Part shown: piece after piece, positions 24,042 through 33,074 of the stretch
How the letters are laid out: every line of letters begins with the position of its first letter
Numbering within the stretch: the first letter of the stretch is position 1
Source: Paenibacillus hunanensis
GTDB lineage: Bacteria; Bacillota; Bacilli; Paenibacillales; Paenibacillaceae
Direction of reading: 5' to 3'
Assembly: GCF_014645615.1 (NCBI RefSeq)
Contig: NZ_BMMB01000003.1
Span: 372,001-436,000, forward strand
DNA length: 64,000 bases
Made by a program: the position numbers and the translations under genes
Notes under the pieces: model-generated
Seen by the model: only the letters and a program-made list of their open reading frames with translations
Database searches by the model: none
Told to the model about the DNA's origin: nothing

Positions 24042-25145
24042 TTAGAGAGAGGTGCTCTTGGCTGTAACGTATGGATGCTTGTTATCACCGATCAGCGTGC
24101 GGTTATGGGAAATCTGTACATCCTTATCGAGGATGACATTTTCCAGCACCGCTCCGGCTTCAATGGTGCACTTCTGTAAAATGATCGAATTGACGACACG
24201 AGCGCCTTTTTCCACCTTGACTCCGCGGAACAGGATGCTGTTCTCTACTTCGCCACCCAGTACACAGCCGTTAGCAACGAGTGAATTACTGACTTTCGCG
24301 CCTTCCAGATATTTGGCAGGGGCCTCGTATTTGATCTTCGTCTGGACTGGATTCTCACGGAACAGCTGCTGGTAATTGTCCGGGCAGAGTAGATCCATGC
24401 TGTTACGGTAGTAGCTTTCTACCGAGTTAATGACTGCATTGTAGCCTTTATATTCATAGCCAGCGATTTTCAGACGGTTCGGATTGCTCTGGATCACATC
24501 ACGGAAGAAGTAGCTCTTTCCATGAGCGATGCAATAATTTACCTGCTCCAGATACAGCTCCTTGCTCATAATGAAGGTTTCCACATAGATGTTAGTATGG
24601 CTTCTATCCTGATGAATATCGGTCACGAAGCCATGCTCATCCACTTCCACACGGCGACATGCGCCATGCTCTGGACGCAGCTCATCTACCTTTTTGTAGA
24701 CAACTGTAATGTCGGCGCCTTTTTCCAGATGATACGCATATACATCCTTATAATCGACCTTGTTCACATGCTGTGTTCCAGTGTGCACGACCACATCTCC
24801 CGTGCTGCGATGGAAAAAGTCCATATTGTTATGAATATGCTGTAGATCACCGAGTGAGGTATCGGTTGGATCATGCCAGTCTGGCGGCAGAATGAACAAT
24901 CCACCACGCTTACGATCCAGATCCCACGGACGGCCTTCACCGAGATGATCCATCAGCGAGCGGTATTTACGACGAACAAACAGAGCGATATCGCCCACGC
25001 CGCCATACATCATATTGGACAGAGCAAAGTCAATTAAGCGGTAGCGACCGGCAAAAGGGACGGCTGCGCCGCAACGAAAATAGGTCAATTCCTTGAGTTG
25101 ATCCAGTTCATGATCGAGATTGATTACACCTACAAATCCTTTCAT
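24042..25145 (-). CDS. glgD: Glucose-1-phosphate adenylyltransferase regulatory subunit GlgD
   Basis: A 367-residue nucleotidyltransferase-fold protein with a left-handed beta-helix C-terminus (GCVLGGEVENSILFRGVKVEKGA). It starts MKGFVGVINLDHELDQLKEL and keeps AVPFAGRYRLIDFALSNM. It lacks the glycine-rich GGxGxRL nucleotide loop present in GlgC, as expected for the non-catalytic GlgD partner. The heteromer makes ADP-glucose for glycogen synthesis. ATG 25145 is preferred over a GTG at 25154. It lies 19 bp downstream of glgC and 32 bp before glgP. Confidence 0.95.
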   Translation of the reverse strand: MKGFVGVINLDHELDQLKELTYFRCGAAVPFAGRYRLIDFALSNMMYGGVGDIALFVRRKYRSLMDHLGEGRPWDLDRKRGGLFILPPDWHDPTDTSLGDLQHIHNNMDFFHRSTGDVVVHTGTQHVNKVDYKDVYAYHLEKGADITVVYKKVDELRPEHGACRRVEVDEHGFVTDIHQDRSHTNIYVETFIMSKELYLEQVNYCIAHGKSYFFRDVIQSNPNRLKIAGYEYKGYNAVINSVESYYRNSMDLLCPDNYQQLFRENPVQTKIKYEAPAKYLEGAKVSNSLVANGCVLGGEVENSILFRGVKVEKGARVVNSIILQKCTIEAGAVLENVILDKDVQISHNRTLIGDNKHPYVTAKSTSL

Positions 25146-25164
25146 TCCTGTCACCGTCCCTATG

Positions 25165-26295
25165 TTATGATTCGCTCGTTACGAGCATGATCTCATCTTT
25201 TTCGGTATGTCCAACACCAATCTGGGCACCATCTTCAATAACCATACCTTCATTAACAATCGCACGATGGATACGTACATTTTTGCCGATTTTGGCGCCC
25301 GGCATGATGACCGAATCGGTAATCTCACTGCCTTCGCCGACCTCAACATTGAAGAAGAGCACCGAATGATCGACTTTCCCATGCACCATGCAGCCTTCGT
25401 TCACAATACTATTCTGCACGATGGCAGATGGTGCAATATAAGCTGCGGGCTGATTCGGGCTACGGGTGAAGATGCGCCAGCTTGGATCATTCAGATCGAG
25501 CAGCGGGTCTTCCGATAACATATCCATGTTCGCTTCCCATAGACTTTGAATCGTACCCACATCGCGCCAGTACCCTTCAAATGGATAGGCGTACAGCACT
25601 TTATCATCATTGAGCAACAGTGGAATCAGGTCTTTACCAAAGTCATAAGACGATGCTGGATTGTCTTCATCCTTGATCAGATAGGATTTGAGTACATCCC
25701 ATTTGAACAGGTAGACGCCCATCGAAGCAAGCGTGCTTTTCGGCTGCGCTGGCTTCTCGTCAAACTCATAAATTTTCAGGTTATCATCGGTATTCAACAT
25801 GCCGAAGCGGCTCGCTTCCTCCAGTGTGACGTTCACAACGGAGATGGTGCAATCGGCATTTTTTTCTTTGTGGTAATCGACCATTTTTTGATAGTCCATT
25901 TTATAAATGTGGTCACCGGAGAGGATGAGTACATGCTCGGGGTCAAAGCTTTCGATAAACTTGAGGTTGCGATAGATGGCATCCGCGGTACCTTGATACC
26001 AGCTGCTTCCTTCCTGGCGTTCATGTGGAGGCAGGACGAATACACCGCCATTTTTACGGTCCATGTCCCAATCATTGCCCACGCCTATGTATGCGTGCAA
26101 GACGGTCGGTTCATACTGTGTCAGAACGCCTACAGTGTCGATGCGCGAGTTGGCGCAATTGCTAAGCGGAAAATCAATAATACGATATGTGCCGCCAAAG
26201 AAGACGGCGGGCTTTGCCAGTGCTCGGGTCAAATCTTTCAAACGCTTGCCCTGTCCTCCGGCAAGCAGCATAGCAACGACTTCTTTTTTACTCAT
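25165..26295 (-). CDS. glgC: Glucose-1-phosphate adenylyltransferase, catalytic subunit
   Basis: A 376-residue ADP-glucose pyrophosphorylase. It has the nucleotide-binding loop [34 protein letters not shown], the substrate region [25 protein letters not shown] with the catalytic Asp, and a beta-helical C-terminus. It makes ADP-glucose from glucose 1-phosphate and ATP, the committed step of bacterial glycogen synthesis. AAGGAGG places the start at ATG 26295. It is the first gene of glgC-glgD-glgP on the minus strand. Confidence 0.97.
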   Translation of the reverse strand: MSKKEVVAMLLAGGQGKRLKDLTRALAKPAVFFGGTYRIIDFPLSNCANSRIDTVGVLTQYEPTVLHAYIGVGNDWDMDRKNGGVFVLPPHERQEGSSWYQGTADAIYRNLKFIESFDPEHVLILSGDHIYKMDYQKMVDYHKEKNADCTISVVNVTLEEASRFGMLNTDDNLKIYEFDEKPAQPKSTLASMGVYLFKWDVLKSYLIKDEDNPASSYDFGKDLIPLLLNDDKVLYAYPFEGYWRDVGTIQSLWEANMDMLSEDPLLDLNDPSWRIFTRSPNQPAAYIAPSAIVQNSIVNEGCMVHGKVDHSVLFFNVEVGEGSEITDSVIMPGAKIGKNVRIHRAIVNEGMVIEDGAQIGVGHTEKDEIMLVTSES

Positions 26296-26462
26296 GGAAA
26301 AGCCTCCTTCGTGTAAGTTGAACATGCACTACGCGAACTCTAATAACGTTGAGAGACTAAAAATAGAACTATGCTTGAAACCATGCTTGCACTGATCAAG
26401 CGGAGACTTTCCCCATGCGCATCGGCCATATAGGCGTCTGTACCGTCCACCGACTGTTCATG

Positions 26463-27020
26463 TTATAGATTTTCTTGAAAACGAATGCCGGTGATATTTT
26501 GTGCCCGGCACGCTTCTGCAAATTCAGCAGATGCGACAATAAGGCTAATGTCCTCGTTGGATCGTACAAGTCCATGTCCATCCAAAGCATTCGGACGGAA
26601 AATGGTCGATATGAAATGAGGCGGACTACCATGCACGCCAGGTAATAGCGGCACATACACCGACTCCTCCATATCCAGACAATTGATCACCGTGGTAATA
26701 TTCGGCACCTGGAAGCCTCGTAGCGGCTCACCATTGACCAGCACCTCGGCATCGATCAGTTGTACATCCTTTGGTGCATACTGGCGAATAAGTGCAGATA
26801 ACCTCGGCCCGATCAGATCAGGCCCATCTGTCATAAACCAGTCAAATAGCAGCAGCCGATCCAGATCAATCTCCCCTTGCAAATGAAAGCGAGGTGTTTT
26901 GGCCCAATCGCGCTGCGGAGTACCCTTCTTAAAGCTAAGATGGTCTGGCGATTCATTAAAATTGTACTTGAACCAATAGCGGTCTGGATAAATGTCCGCC
27001 GGCAGCAGGAGATAACACAT
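26463..27020 (-). CDS. Imm11/DUF1629-like protein (putative immunity protein)
   Basis: A 185-residue cytoplasmic protein. The pattern LLLFDWFMTDGPDLIGPRLS, VQLIDAEVLVNGEPLRGFQV, TVINCLDMEES and a late GHGLVRSNEDISLIVASAEF with FAEACRAQNITGIRF resembles the Imm11 (DUF1629) family, immunity proteins of polymorphic toxin systems. No toxin gene is adjacent, so it may be an orphan immunity gene or a housekeeping member of the family. AAAGGA lies 10 nt before ATG 27020. It is upstream of glgC on the same strand, with a 167 bp gap, and probably unrelated to glycogen metabolism. Confidence 0.62.
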   Translation of the reverse strand: MCYLLLPADIYPDRYWFKYNFNESPDHLSFKKGTPQRDWAKTPRFHLQGEIDLDRLLLFDWFMTDGPDLIGPRLSALIRQYAPKDVQLIDAEVLVNGEPLRGFQVPNITTVINCLDMEESVYVPLLPGVHGSPPHFISTIFRPNALDGHGLVRSNEDISLIVASAEFAEACRAQNITGIRFQENL

Positions 27021-27340
27021 AGATCACTCATCCTTTCACACTTTCGCAGCGTTCAGCTATACTACAGCAAGGCAACTGTCCCCTGCTCCTGCATGCTGTT
27101 CGCTATAAACCTGCTATAGTTCCAATTCGACACAGGGATGGCAATTCCCTTCTGGAAGTGCCTAACAATCTGAATGATTTTGCACAAAATACAAACCTGT
27201 CCCTGTCTGCTCCGGCATTGCTTATATACCCGATTATGGATGTAATGTCACTTTTTGCAAGCTTTTTTATTGAGTTACCGCTTTCATTGCTGTAAATAGA
27301 CGGAAAGGATAAATGCTATTCCTATCGCTCACTTCCTTGT
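27021..27340. other. Intergenic region, nothing recognised
   Basis: About 320 bp between the Imm11-like gene and the end of acuC. I see no hairpin with a T-run and no convincing gene. A promoter for the Imm11-like gene should lie in the left part. Confidence 0.4.
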
Positions 27341-28519
27341 CTATTTCAAATAAGACGCAGCTAGCTCACAAATATGACGATTCCGCTCTGTAATCTCACT
27401 GCGGCGTGGCATCGGCTCCCAGCGACTCACATCATCAAGCCAAGTGTCTGGTAGCGGCACAGGGCTCTCCTGTTGCCAGCGTGCCAGCCATGCTGGAGGC
27501 AAGGCGAGTAGTGGATGACGATCAATCTCGGAAAGAATGGCATGCTGACTCATCTCCAGCCATAGTAATGACCATGCCCGCGGTACAACCCGCCATATAT
27601 CATAGCCTCCTCCACCCAATGCTACCCAGCGCCCATTACAAAAATCATGTGCTGCCTGATGGATCAGCTTCGGCATCTCCCGATAAATGCGCATCGAGCA
27701 ATGAATATGAGAGAGTGGATCTAGCGCATGAGCATCACACCCATGCTGACTCACAATCACATCTGGTCTCGCGCATTCGAGCACCTGCTGTAGCACCGTG
27801 CTAAAGCATTCCAGCCAGGAATCATCCTCTGTATAAGGCTCTACTGGCACATTGATCGTACAGCCAAAGCCCTCCCCTGCACCCCGTTCCTCTACGCGTC
27901 CTGTGCCTGGAAATAGAAACTTCCCAGTCTCATGAATTGAATACGTAAATACTTCTGGATCCGTATAAAAGCTCAGCTCCACCCCATCGCCATGATGTAC
28001 ATCCGTATCGATATAGAGCACCCTTGCCCCATAATGATCCCGAATATGACGAATTGCAATCGAGGCATCATTATAAATGCAAAAGCCTGCCCCCTTCTGC
28101 GGCAACGCATGATGCAGCCCACCACCCAGATGCAGTGCATGCTCTGCCTTACCGCTCATGACCAGTTCAGCCGCATAGACTGAGCCGGCGGCAATGGCAG
28201 CTGCACTCTGATGCATGCCTTTAAAAAACGGCGTCTCATCATAATCCAGTCCATATTGCCCTGCCTGACTCAGATATGGCTCAGCGGGCGAGGCCAGACT
28301 GAGCTGCTTGACTGTCTCGATATATTCAGGGATATGCACACGCTGTAATAGCTGTTCATTCAGCGGCTGAGATGGAATATGAATCACATTTTCAGGTAAA
28401 GCCTGCACCTGCTCTAGCAGCTCCATCGTCATCACCAGGCGGCGCTGATCAAACGGATGATCCCGGCGAAATACATAATTGAGACTGTCCGGATGATACA
28501 CATAAGCTGCTTGCAGCAT
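27341..28519 (-). CDS. acuC: Acetoin utilisation deacetylase AcuC
   Basis: A 392-residue member of the histone-deacetylase superfamily. Active-site motifs are GGLHHALPQKGAGFCIYND, VLYIDTDVHHGDGVELSFY, SIHETGKFLFPGTG, VSQHGCDAH and LGGGGYDIWRV, giving the His-His, Asp-His and Tyr/Asp zinc ligands. It should deacetylate acetyl-CoA synthetase (AcsA) and restore its activity, reversing AcuA. AAAAGGAGG precedes both ATG 28528 and ATG 28519; the latter matches the usual family start MLQAAYVYHP. It follows acuA on the same strand at short distance. Confidence 0.93.
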   Translation of the reverse strand: MLQAAYVYHPDSLNYVFRRDHPFDQRRLVMTMELLEQVQALPENVIHIPSQPLNEQLLQRVHIPEYIETVKQLSLASPAEPYLSQAGQYGLDYDETPFFKGMHQSAAAIAAGSVYAAELVMSGKAEHALHLGGGLHHALPQKGAGFCIYNDASIAIRHIRDHYGARVLYIDTDVHHGDGVELSFYTDPEVFTYSIHETGKFLFPGTGRVEERGAGEGFGCTINVPVEPYTEDDSWLECFSTVLQQVLECARPDVIVSQHGCDAHALDPLSHIHCSMRIYREMPKLIHQAAHDFCNGRWVALGGGGYDIWRVVPRAWSLLWLEMSQHAILSEIDRHPLLALPPAWLARWQQESPVPLPDTWLDDVSRWEPMPRRSEITERNRHICELAASYLK

Positions 28520-28548
28520 CGTATCCATTGCCTCCTTTTCCCTATGAA

Positions 28549-29187
28549 TCAATACATGAATCGTTGTCGAAAACGTAATCGGTCAAATGCCTCTACCGAT
28601 GATTGTGGCACCTTTCTGCCGACTCGCACCATCAGACAATTCGCCGGATGCGAGCATATTTCCGGATCATCGGTCGCAAACCAGACCATATCGACGTTTT
28701 TCATTAGCTTTTCCATCATTTTGCGGTAATCCCATACACTCAGACCTGTACTTTCCAGATCCCAATGCCAGTAATATTCCGTTGTAAATACAATCACATT
28801 ATCCAGCTGCTGCTCCTGAAAGGCGAGCATAATGAGCTTCTTCGCTAGCCCCAATCCACGGTAATCATTGGCAATCTCTACCGCTCCCAGCTCGATCAAA
28901 TCGTCCATATTGCCTTCTGACCAGCGTTCATACTCATCTGCATAATGAAAAGTCACATAACCAACAATCTGATCTCCATCTGTTGCCATGATGATCCGCC
29001 CTTCTGGCAGATCCGCAATCTCAATCAGCGCTTCGTGCTGCTCTGCTGGACGTCGAAACGCATCCAACTGCGGATGCATATGACAAGCTGACACCCGATC
29101 AGGCGATACCGGCCCTTCCAGCACCAGCTGCCCCTTCCCATCGGGACGATGAAGTATCTCCATTTGCTTGATCTTGATATGTTCCAT
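28549..29187 (-). CDS. acuA: Acetoin utilisation protein AcuA, protein acetyltransferase
   Basis: A 212-residue GNAT enzyme. The match to AcuA is clear from DRVSACHMHPQLDAFRRPAEQHEALIEIA (in parts), GRIIMATDGDQIVGYVTFHY, the cofactor loop NDYRGLGLAKKLIMLAF and the C-terminal TTEYYWHWDLESTGLSVWDY. AcuA acetylates the catalytic lysine of acetyl-CoA synthetase and shuts it off. AAAGGAAC precedes ATG 29187. The order acuA-acuC lacks acuB, which lies between them in B. subtilis. Confidence 0.95.
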   Translation of the reverse strand: MEHIKIKQMEILHRPDGKGQLVLEGPVSPDRVSACHMHPQLDAFRRPAEQHEALIEIADLPEGRIIMATDGDQIVGYVTFHYADEYERWSEGNMDDLIELGAVEIANDYRGLGLAKKLIMLAFQEQQLDNVIVFTTEYYWHWDLESTGLSVWDYRKMMEKLMKNVDMVWFATDDPEICSHPANCLMVRVGRKVPQSSVEAFDRLRFRQRFMY

Positions 29188-29567
29188 ACGGGTTCCTTTC
29201 CTGAACGTTGTGATAACGCTTGCGGCAAGGTGCCTGATTTGATTATAGCCGATTTTACAGAATTTGCATGTAGCTCAAAAACGTATGTATCATACACTAC
29301 AACGTTCACTATAATGTCGATAAAGCCTCAACAAAAAAAGCCTCCGCAACGCTCAACTCGCATGAATCGAGTGGCATTGCGGAGGCTTTTCAATGGTATG
29401 GGGCGATATAAGAACCGCTCAGACGATATAGGATCAGCATTATCATCTGAACCTTAAATCGTATTATGTCCTACTGTTCCTACTATGTGGAATCCATTTA
29501 TACAATCTATGCACGCAATAGTTGTATTTTCAGATCAGATTTCCATACCAGCTATGCTTCTAAGCAA
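29188..29567. other. Intergenic region with terminator upstream of acuA
   Basis: About 380 bp between acuA and the acyltransferase gene. It holds the strong hairpin at 29333-29390. The acuA promoter must lie left of it; I see no gene. Confidence 0.45.
29333..29390 (-). terminator. Rho-independent terminator of the acyltransferase gene
   Basis: On the minus strand AAAAGCCTCCGCAA pairs with TTGCGGAGGCTTTT, with inner CACTCGAT/GCGAGTTG-type pairing, and ends in a run of seven T. Confidence 0.9.
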
Positions 29568-30689
29568 TCAATTCTCCGCAGCCGCCGTTCCAGTTCGACG
29601 ACTAGCTCCTTGACCCTGAGCACGTGTAGAACGCCCGGTATTAATCCGTCCTACAACATACTGTCCAAATGGCACTACATGATTAAACACCCAGATCGTC
29701 ACTATACAGCATGCAATCCCTGCCACAAAAAGTAGCGGAATTTCCAAATAGCCAAGCTGGATTCCGAATCGCTCCACAGCGCGATCCATCATATCAAGGA
29801 AAAACCAGTGCACCAGATAAATACCAAACGAATATTGACTGATCAAGGTAACGAGCGGCGGAATACGCTTCACACCGCGGAATAGCAAGAACAGCAGTAA
29901 AATCATTACAACGGTAAATCCAATCATATCGACACGCTTGGAGCCAAACCCAAAGCTCGAATATGCATTATTGTACACGATCAAGCCAGCGGTTAACGGT
30001 AGTGCAGCAACGATCCACCACTTGTAACGCTCCAGCCCACGCAGGAAACGCTGATAATTACGTCCACAATAATAAGCTAGTGAGAAGTAAAACAGCCAGC
30101 CAGTGAACGGCATCCAGTATCCGCGTTCCCATATGTACGCTGCCAGCTGACCATCCGGTGGCGGCACCAGATTGAAGAATCCAAGATACACTACCGTAAT
30201 TACAAAGGATACACTCAGCACAACAGAAGGTCGGAACCGATCAATGTATCTCGCATATAGCTGATGCAGTACATAAAATTGGAAAATAACGAGTACAAAC
30301 CAGCCATGGTATGCACCAAGCAGATTATATACGACCAGCTTCGGAATCGACCAATCCTTGGTCAAGCCCGATATGATCGCATAAAAGAACGCCATGCAGG
30401 CAAACGGAATGAGCAAGAAGCGAATCCGTTTCATATAAAATCCACTTGGTAGACTTTTCGGATAGGAATATGCCAGAATCAATGCAGAAATGAATACAAA
30501 TGTCGATGTGCCAAAGGACAGTAATCCAGCGAGTGACCACAATCCAAATTCCACCGCTCCATCGGTACTCTCTCCTGTAGAGAACTTGATCGAGTGCAGT
30601 AGCACAACACTCAGGCAGGCAATCACCCGAATAATAGAGACTTCATCAATCGTTTGCCTGGGCTTTAATGTAGTTGCTTGACTACTCAT
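29568..30689 (-). CDS. Acyltransferase family 3 membrane protein
   Basis: A 373-residue polytopic membrane protein of the acyltransferase-3 (OafA/NodX) family, with about ten hydrophobic helices. It starts with IDEVSIIRVIACLSVVLLHSI, which carries the conserved histidine, and has FVFISALILAYSYPKSLPSGF, FYMKRIRFLLIPF and ISQYSFGIYLVHWFFLD near the C-terminus. Such enzymes O-acetylate or O-acylate surface polysaccharides, peptidoglycan or small molecules. GAGGGGTG precedes ATG 30689; a GTG at 30701 is less likely. It lies between acuA and the divergent acsA and has its own terminator. Confidence 0.9.
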   Translation of the reverse strand: MSSQATTLKPRQTIDEVSIIRVIACLSVVLLHSIKFSTGESTDGAVEFGLWSLAGLLSFGTSTFVFISALILAYSYPKSLPSGFYMKRIRFLLIPFACMAFFYAIISGLTKDWSIPKLVVYNLLGAYHGWFVLVIFQFYVLHQLYARYIDRFRPSVVLSVSFVITVVYLGFFNLVPPPDGQLAAYIWERGYWMPFTGWLFYFSLAYYCGRNYQRFLRGLERYKWWIVAALPLTAGLIVYNNAYSSFGFGSKRVDMIGFTVVMILLLFLLFRGVKRIPPLVTLISQYSFGIYLVHWFFLDMMDRAVERFGIQLGYLEIPLLFVAGIACCIVTIWVFNHVVPFGQYVVGRINTGRSTRAQGQGASRRTGTAAAEN

Positions 30690-31047
30690 AACGTTATACA
30701 CCCCTCTTTACAAATTAGATTATGCATACTTGCCTTGAACTGTTGTAGATGAATCATCCTTTCTATGCTGCTTTTCCATCGTTAATCGTCGGGTAGACCA
30801 ATCTTGATATGCAGGACGCTCGCAAACCTTCGTTTGTGTAAACGCCCTTTTCCACAAAAAGTTTCGCGATATGAATAACTTTTGTAATATTATGTATGTT
30901 TATAGTTCAAAATTCAACACTTTTTCACGACAAGATTTGGATAAACCGCCAGAAAGAATTTGAACATTTTGTGAAATGGTAGTATCTTAAAATGTAAGCG
31001 CTATATATGGAAGTGGTTACGACACTTTAAATCATGTGGAGGTCATT
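30690..31047. promoter_or_regulatory. Divergent control region before acsA with cre-like site
   Basis: This 358 bp spacer separates the acyltransferase gene and acsA. TGTAAGCGCTATAT (30993-31006) matches 12 of 14 positions of the CcpA cre consensus and lies 42 bp before acsA, which fits catabolite repression of acetate activation as in Bacillus. A TGTAAACGCC segment near 30837 is a weaker candidate. Confidence 0.6.
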
Positions 31048-32772
31048 ATGGGAAAAGACACGATCGAAGTCATTGCCGCAGAAGCAAAACAAGCTAATAT
31101 GATGGATTATGAGCAAGCCCGTAAGGAATTTGACTGGTCTGATGTTGAGAAACGATTTAGCTGGCACGAAACCGGTAAGGTGAATCTCGCTTATGAAGCT
31201 ATTGATCGTCATGCCACTTCCGAGTTAAAGGACAAAATCGCCCTTCACTACAGCGATCCGGTGCGTGATGAAAGTTATACATTTGAGCAGCTACGCCGCG
31301 AATCGAATAAGGCTGCCAATATGCTACGCAAGCTGGGCATTGGCAAAGGAGATCGTGTGTTTATTTTTATGCCGCGTACACCTGAGCTATATTTTATCCT
31401 GCTGGGCATTATTAAAATTGGTGCGATTGCAGGGCCGTTATTTGAAGCCTTTATGGAAACAGCGGTACGTGATCGCTTACAGGATAGCGGGGCTGTCGCG
31501 ATTGTAACGACGCCCAAGCTGGTTGGACGTGTGCCAGAGGCTGAGCTACCTGAGCTCAAGCATATTATCGTCTATGGCGATGAAGCCGAGCTGGCAGAGC
31601 ATCATATTCATCTGGGCAATGCGATGGCAGAAGCGTCCGATGAAGCGGATATCGAATGGGTAGATGGTGAGGATGGATTGATCCTCCACTATACATCTGG
31701 CTCGACAGGCAAGCCAAAGGGTGTATATCATGTACATCGTGCAATGGTACAGCATGAATATACTGGTCGTATTGTGCTTGATCTACAGCCGGACGATATC
31801 TACTGGTGCACAGCCGATCCGGGCTGGGTAACGGGTACATCATATGGTATTTTCGCTCCGTGGCTCAATGGTGCGACGAATGTAATTCGAGGTGGACGCT
31901 TTAGCCCACAGGATTGGTATGAAACAATCCAGCGCTATAAGGTAACTGTGTGGTATAGCGCTCCAACTGCCTTCCGGATGCTGATGGGTGCAGGCGATGA
32001 GGCTGTACAGCAATATGATCTTTCCTCCTTACGCCATGTACTTAGTGTTGGTGAACCACTTAACCCTGAGGTTATTCGCTGGGGCTATCGTGTGTACAAG
32101 CAGCGTATTCATGATACATGGTGGATGACCGAGACGGGTGCACAGCTGATCTGTAACTATCCACGCATGGATATTCGTCCAGGCTCGATGGGACGCCCAC
32201 TGCCAGGCATCGAGGCAGCGATTCTGGATGATCAGGGTAATGTGCTACCGCCACTGCGGATGGGTAATCTGGCGATCAAAACACCGTGGCCGTCCATCAT
32301 GCGCAAAATTTGGAACAACCCGGCAAAGTTCGAGGAATATATGCGCATTGACGGCTGGTATATTTCCGGTGATTCGGCTTATATGGATGAGGATGGTTAT
32401 TTCTGGTTCCAGGGTCGGATTGATGACGTGATCAATACCTCGGGCGAGCGTGTTGGCCCTTTTGAGGTGGAGAGCAAGCTTGTCGAGCATCCAGCCGTAG
32501 CAGAAGCAGGCGTTATCGGTAAGCCTGATCCCGTACGTGGTGAAGTGATCAAAGCGTTCATCTCCCTGCGCGAAGGCTACGAGCCATCTGATGAGCTGAA
32601 GCAGGATATCACTCGCTTTGTCAAAGAAGGGCTCTCTGCTCACGCTGCACCGCGTGAGATTGAATTTAAAGATAAGCTACCGAAGACGCGCAGTGGTAAA
32701 ATTATGCGCCGTGTACTCAAAGCCTGGGAGCTGGAGCTGCCAACAGGCGATCTGTCTACACTGGAGGATTAA
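31048..32772 (+). CDS. acsA: Acetyl-CoA synthetase
   Basis: A 574-residue AMP-forming acyl-CoA synthetase that converts acetate, ATP and CoA to acetyl-CoA. Motifs are YTSGSTGKPKGVYHVH (phosphate loop), the pocket region DIYWCTADPGWVTGTSYGIF, LSVGEPLNPEVIRWGY, DTWWMTETGAQ, WYISGDSAYMDEDGYFWFQG, GRIDDVINTSGERVGPFEVE and the C-terminal PKTRSGKIMRR. The last carries the catalytic lysine that AcuA acetylates and AcuC deacetylates. GGAGG before ATG 31048 supports that start over 31036. It diverges from the acuA-acuC side, as in B. subtilis, but an acyltransferase gene intervenes. Confidence 0.97.
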   Translation: MGKDTIEVIAAEAKQANMMDYEQARKEFDWSDVEKRFSWHETGKVNLAYEAIDRHATSELKDKIALHYSDPVRDESYTFEQLRRESNKAANMLRKLGIGKGDRVFIFMPRTPELYFILLGIIKIGAIAGPLFEAFMETAVRDRLQDSGAVAIVTTPKLVGRVPEAELPELKHIIVYGDEAELAEHHIHLGNAMAEASDEADIEWVDGEDGLILHYTSGSTGKPKGVYHVHRAMVQHEYTGRIVLDLQPDDIYWCTADPGWVTGTSYGIFAPWLNGATNVIRGGRFSPQDWYETIQRYKVTVWYSAPTAFRMLMGAGDEAVQQYDLSSLRHVLSVGEPLNPEVIRWGYRVYKQRIHDTWWMTETGAQLICNYPRMDIRPGSMGRPLPGIEAAILDDQGNVLPPLRMGNLAIKTPWPSIMRKIWNNPAKFEEYMRIDGWYISGDSAYMDEDGYFWFQGRIDDVINTSGERVGPFEVESKLVEHPAVAEAGVIGKPDPVRGEVIKAFISLREGYEPSDELKQDITRFVKEGLSAHAAPREIEFKDKLPKTRSGKIMRRVLKAWELELPTGDLSTLED

Positions 32773-33074
32773 TAGCCTTTTCGCGCTAGCTGATAGGGGT
32801 AAACATCCTGTCACATCCTAGCACCATGATCCGTCGAGTAGTTGTATGATCATGCGATGCGAATGCATCTAACTTCATGGTATCCTACTCTGTTCTGCTC
32901 TACTCGATATCATAATTCAGTACGATTATTCAGCCATTTTAGCTGTACAGCACTTCATCATTCATGCACTATTTTATACCATACATTCTAGCATCAACAT
33001 ACAAAAAGGCTGTAGGCTCGTCATCCTTCATGACAAGTCTACAGCCTTTTTTCATTTCAGTGATTTCCATTTAT
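32773..33074. other. Intergenic region between acsA and the LOV kinase gene
   Basis: About 300 bp between convergent genes. Apart from the terminator at 33003-33052 I see nothing recognisable. Confidence 0.45.
33003..33052. terminator. Bidirectional terminator between convergent genes
   Basis: AAAAAGGCTGTAG pairs with CTACAGCCTTTTTT, with inner GTCAT/ATGAC pairing. A-rich and T-rich tails on both sides let it serve acsA (plus) and the LOV kinase gene (minus). Confidence 0.9.

Noticed and set aside
25546..26316. A 256-codon plus-strand frame over glgC
   Set aside because: It lies entirely opposite the well-supported glgC and has no motif or ribosome binding site.
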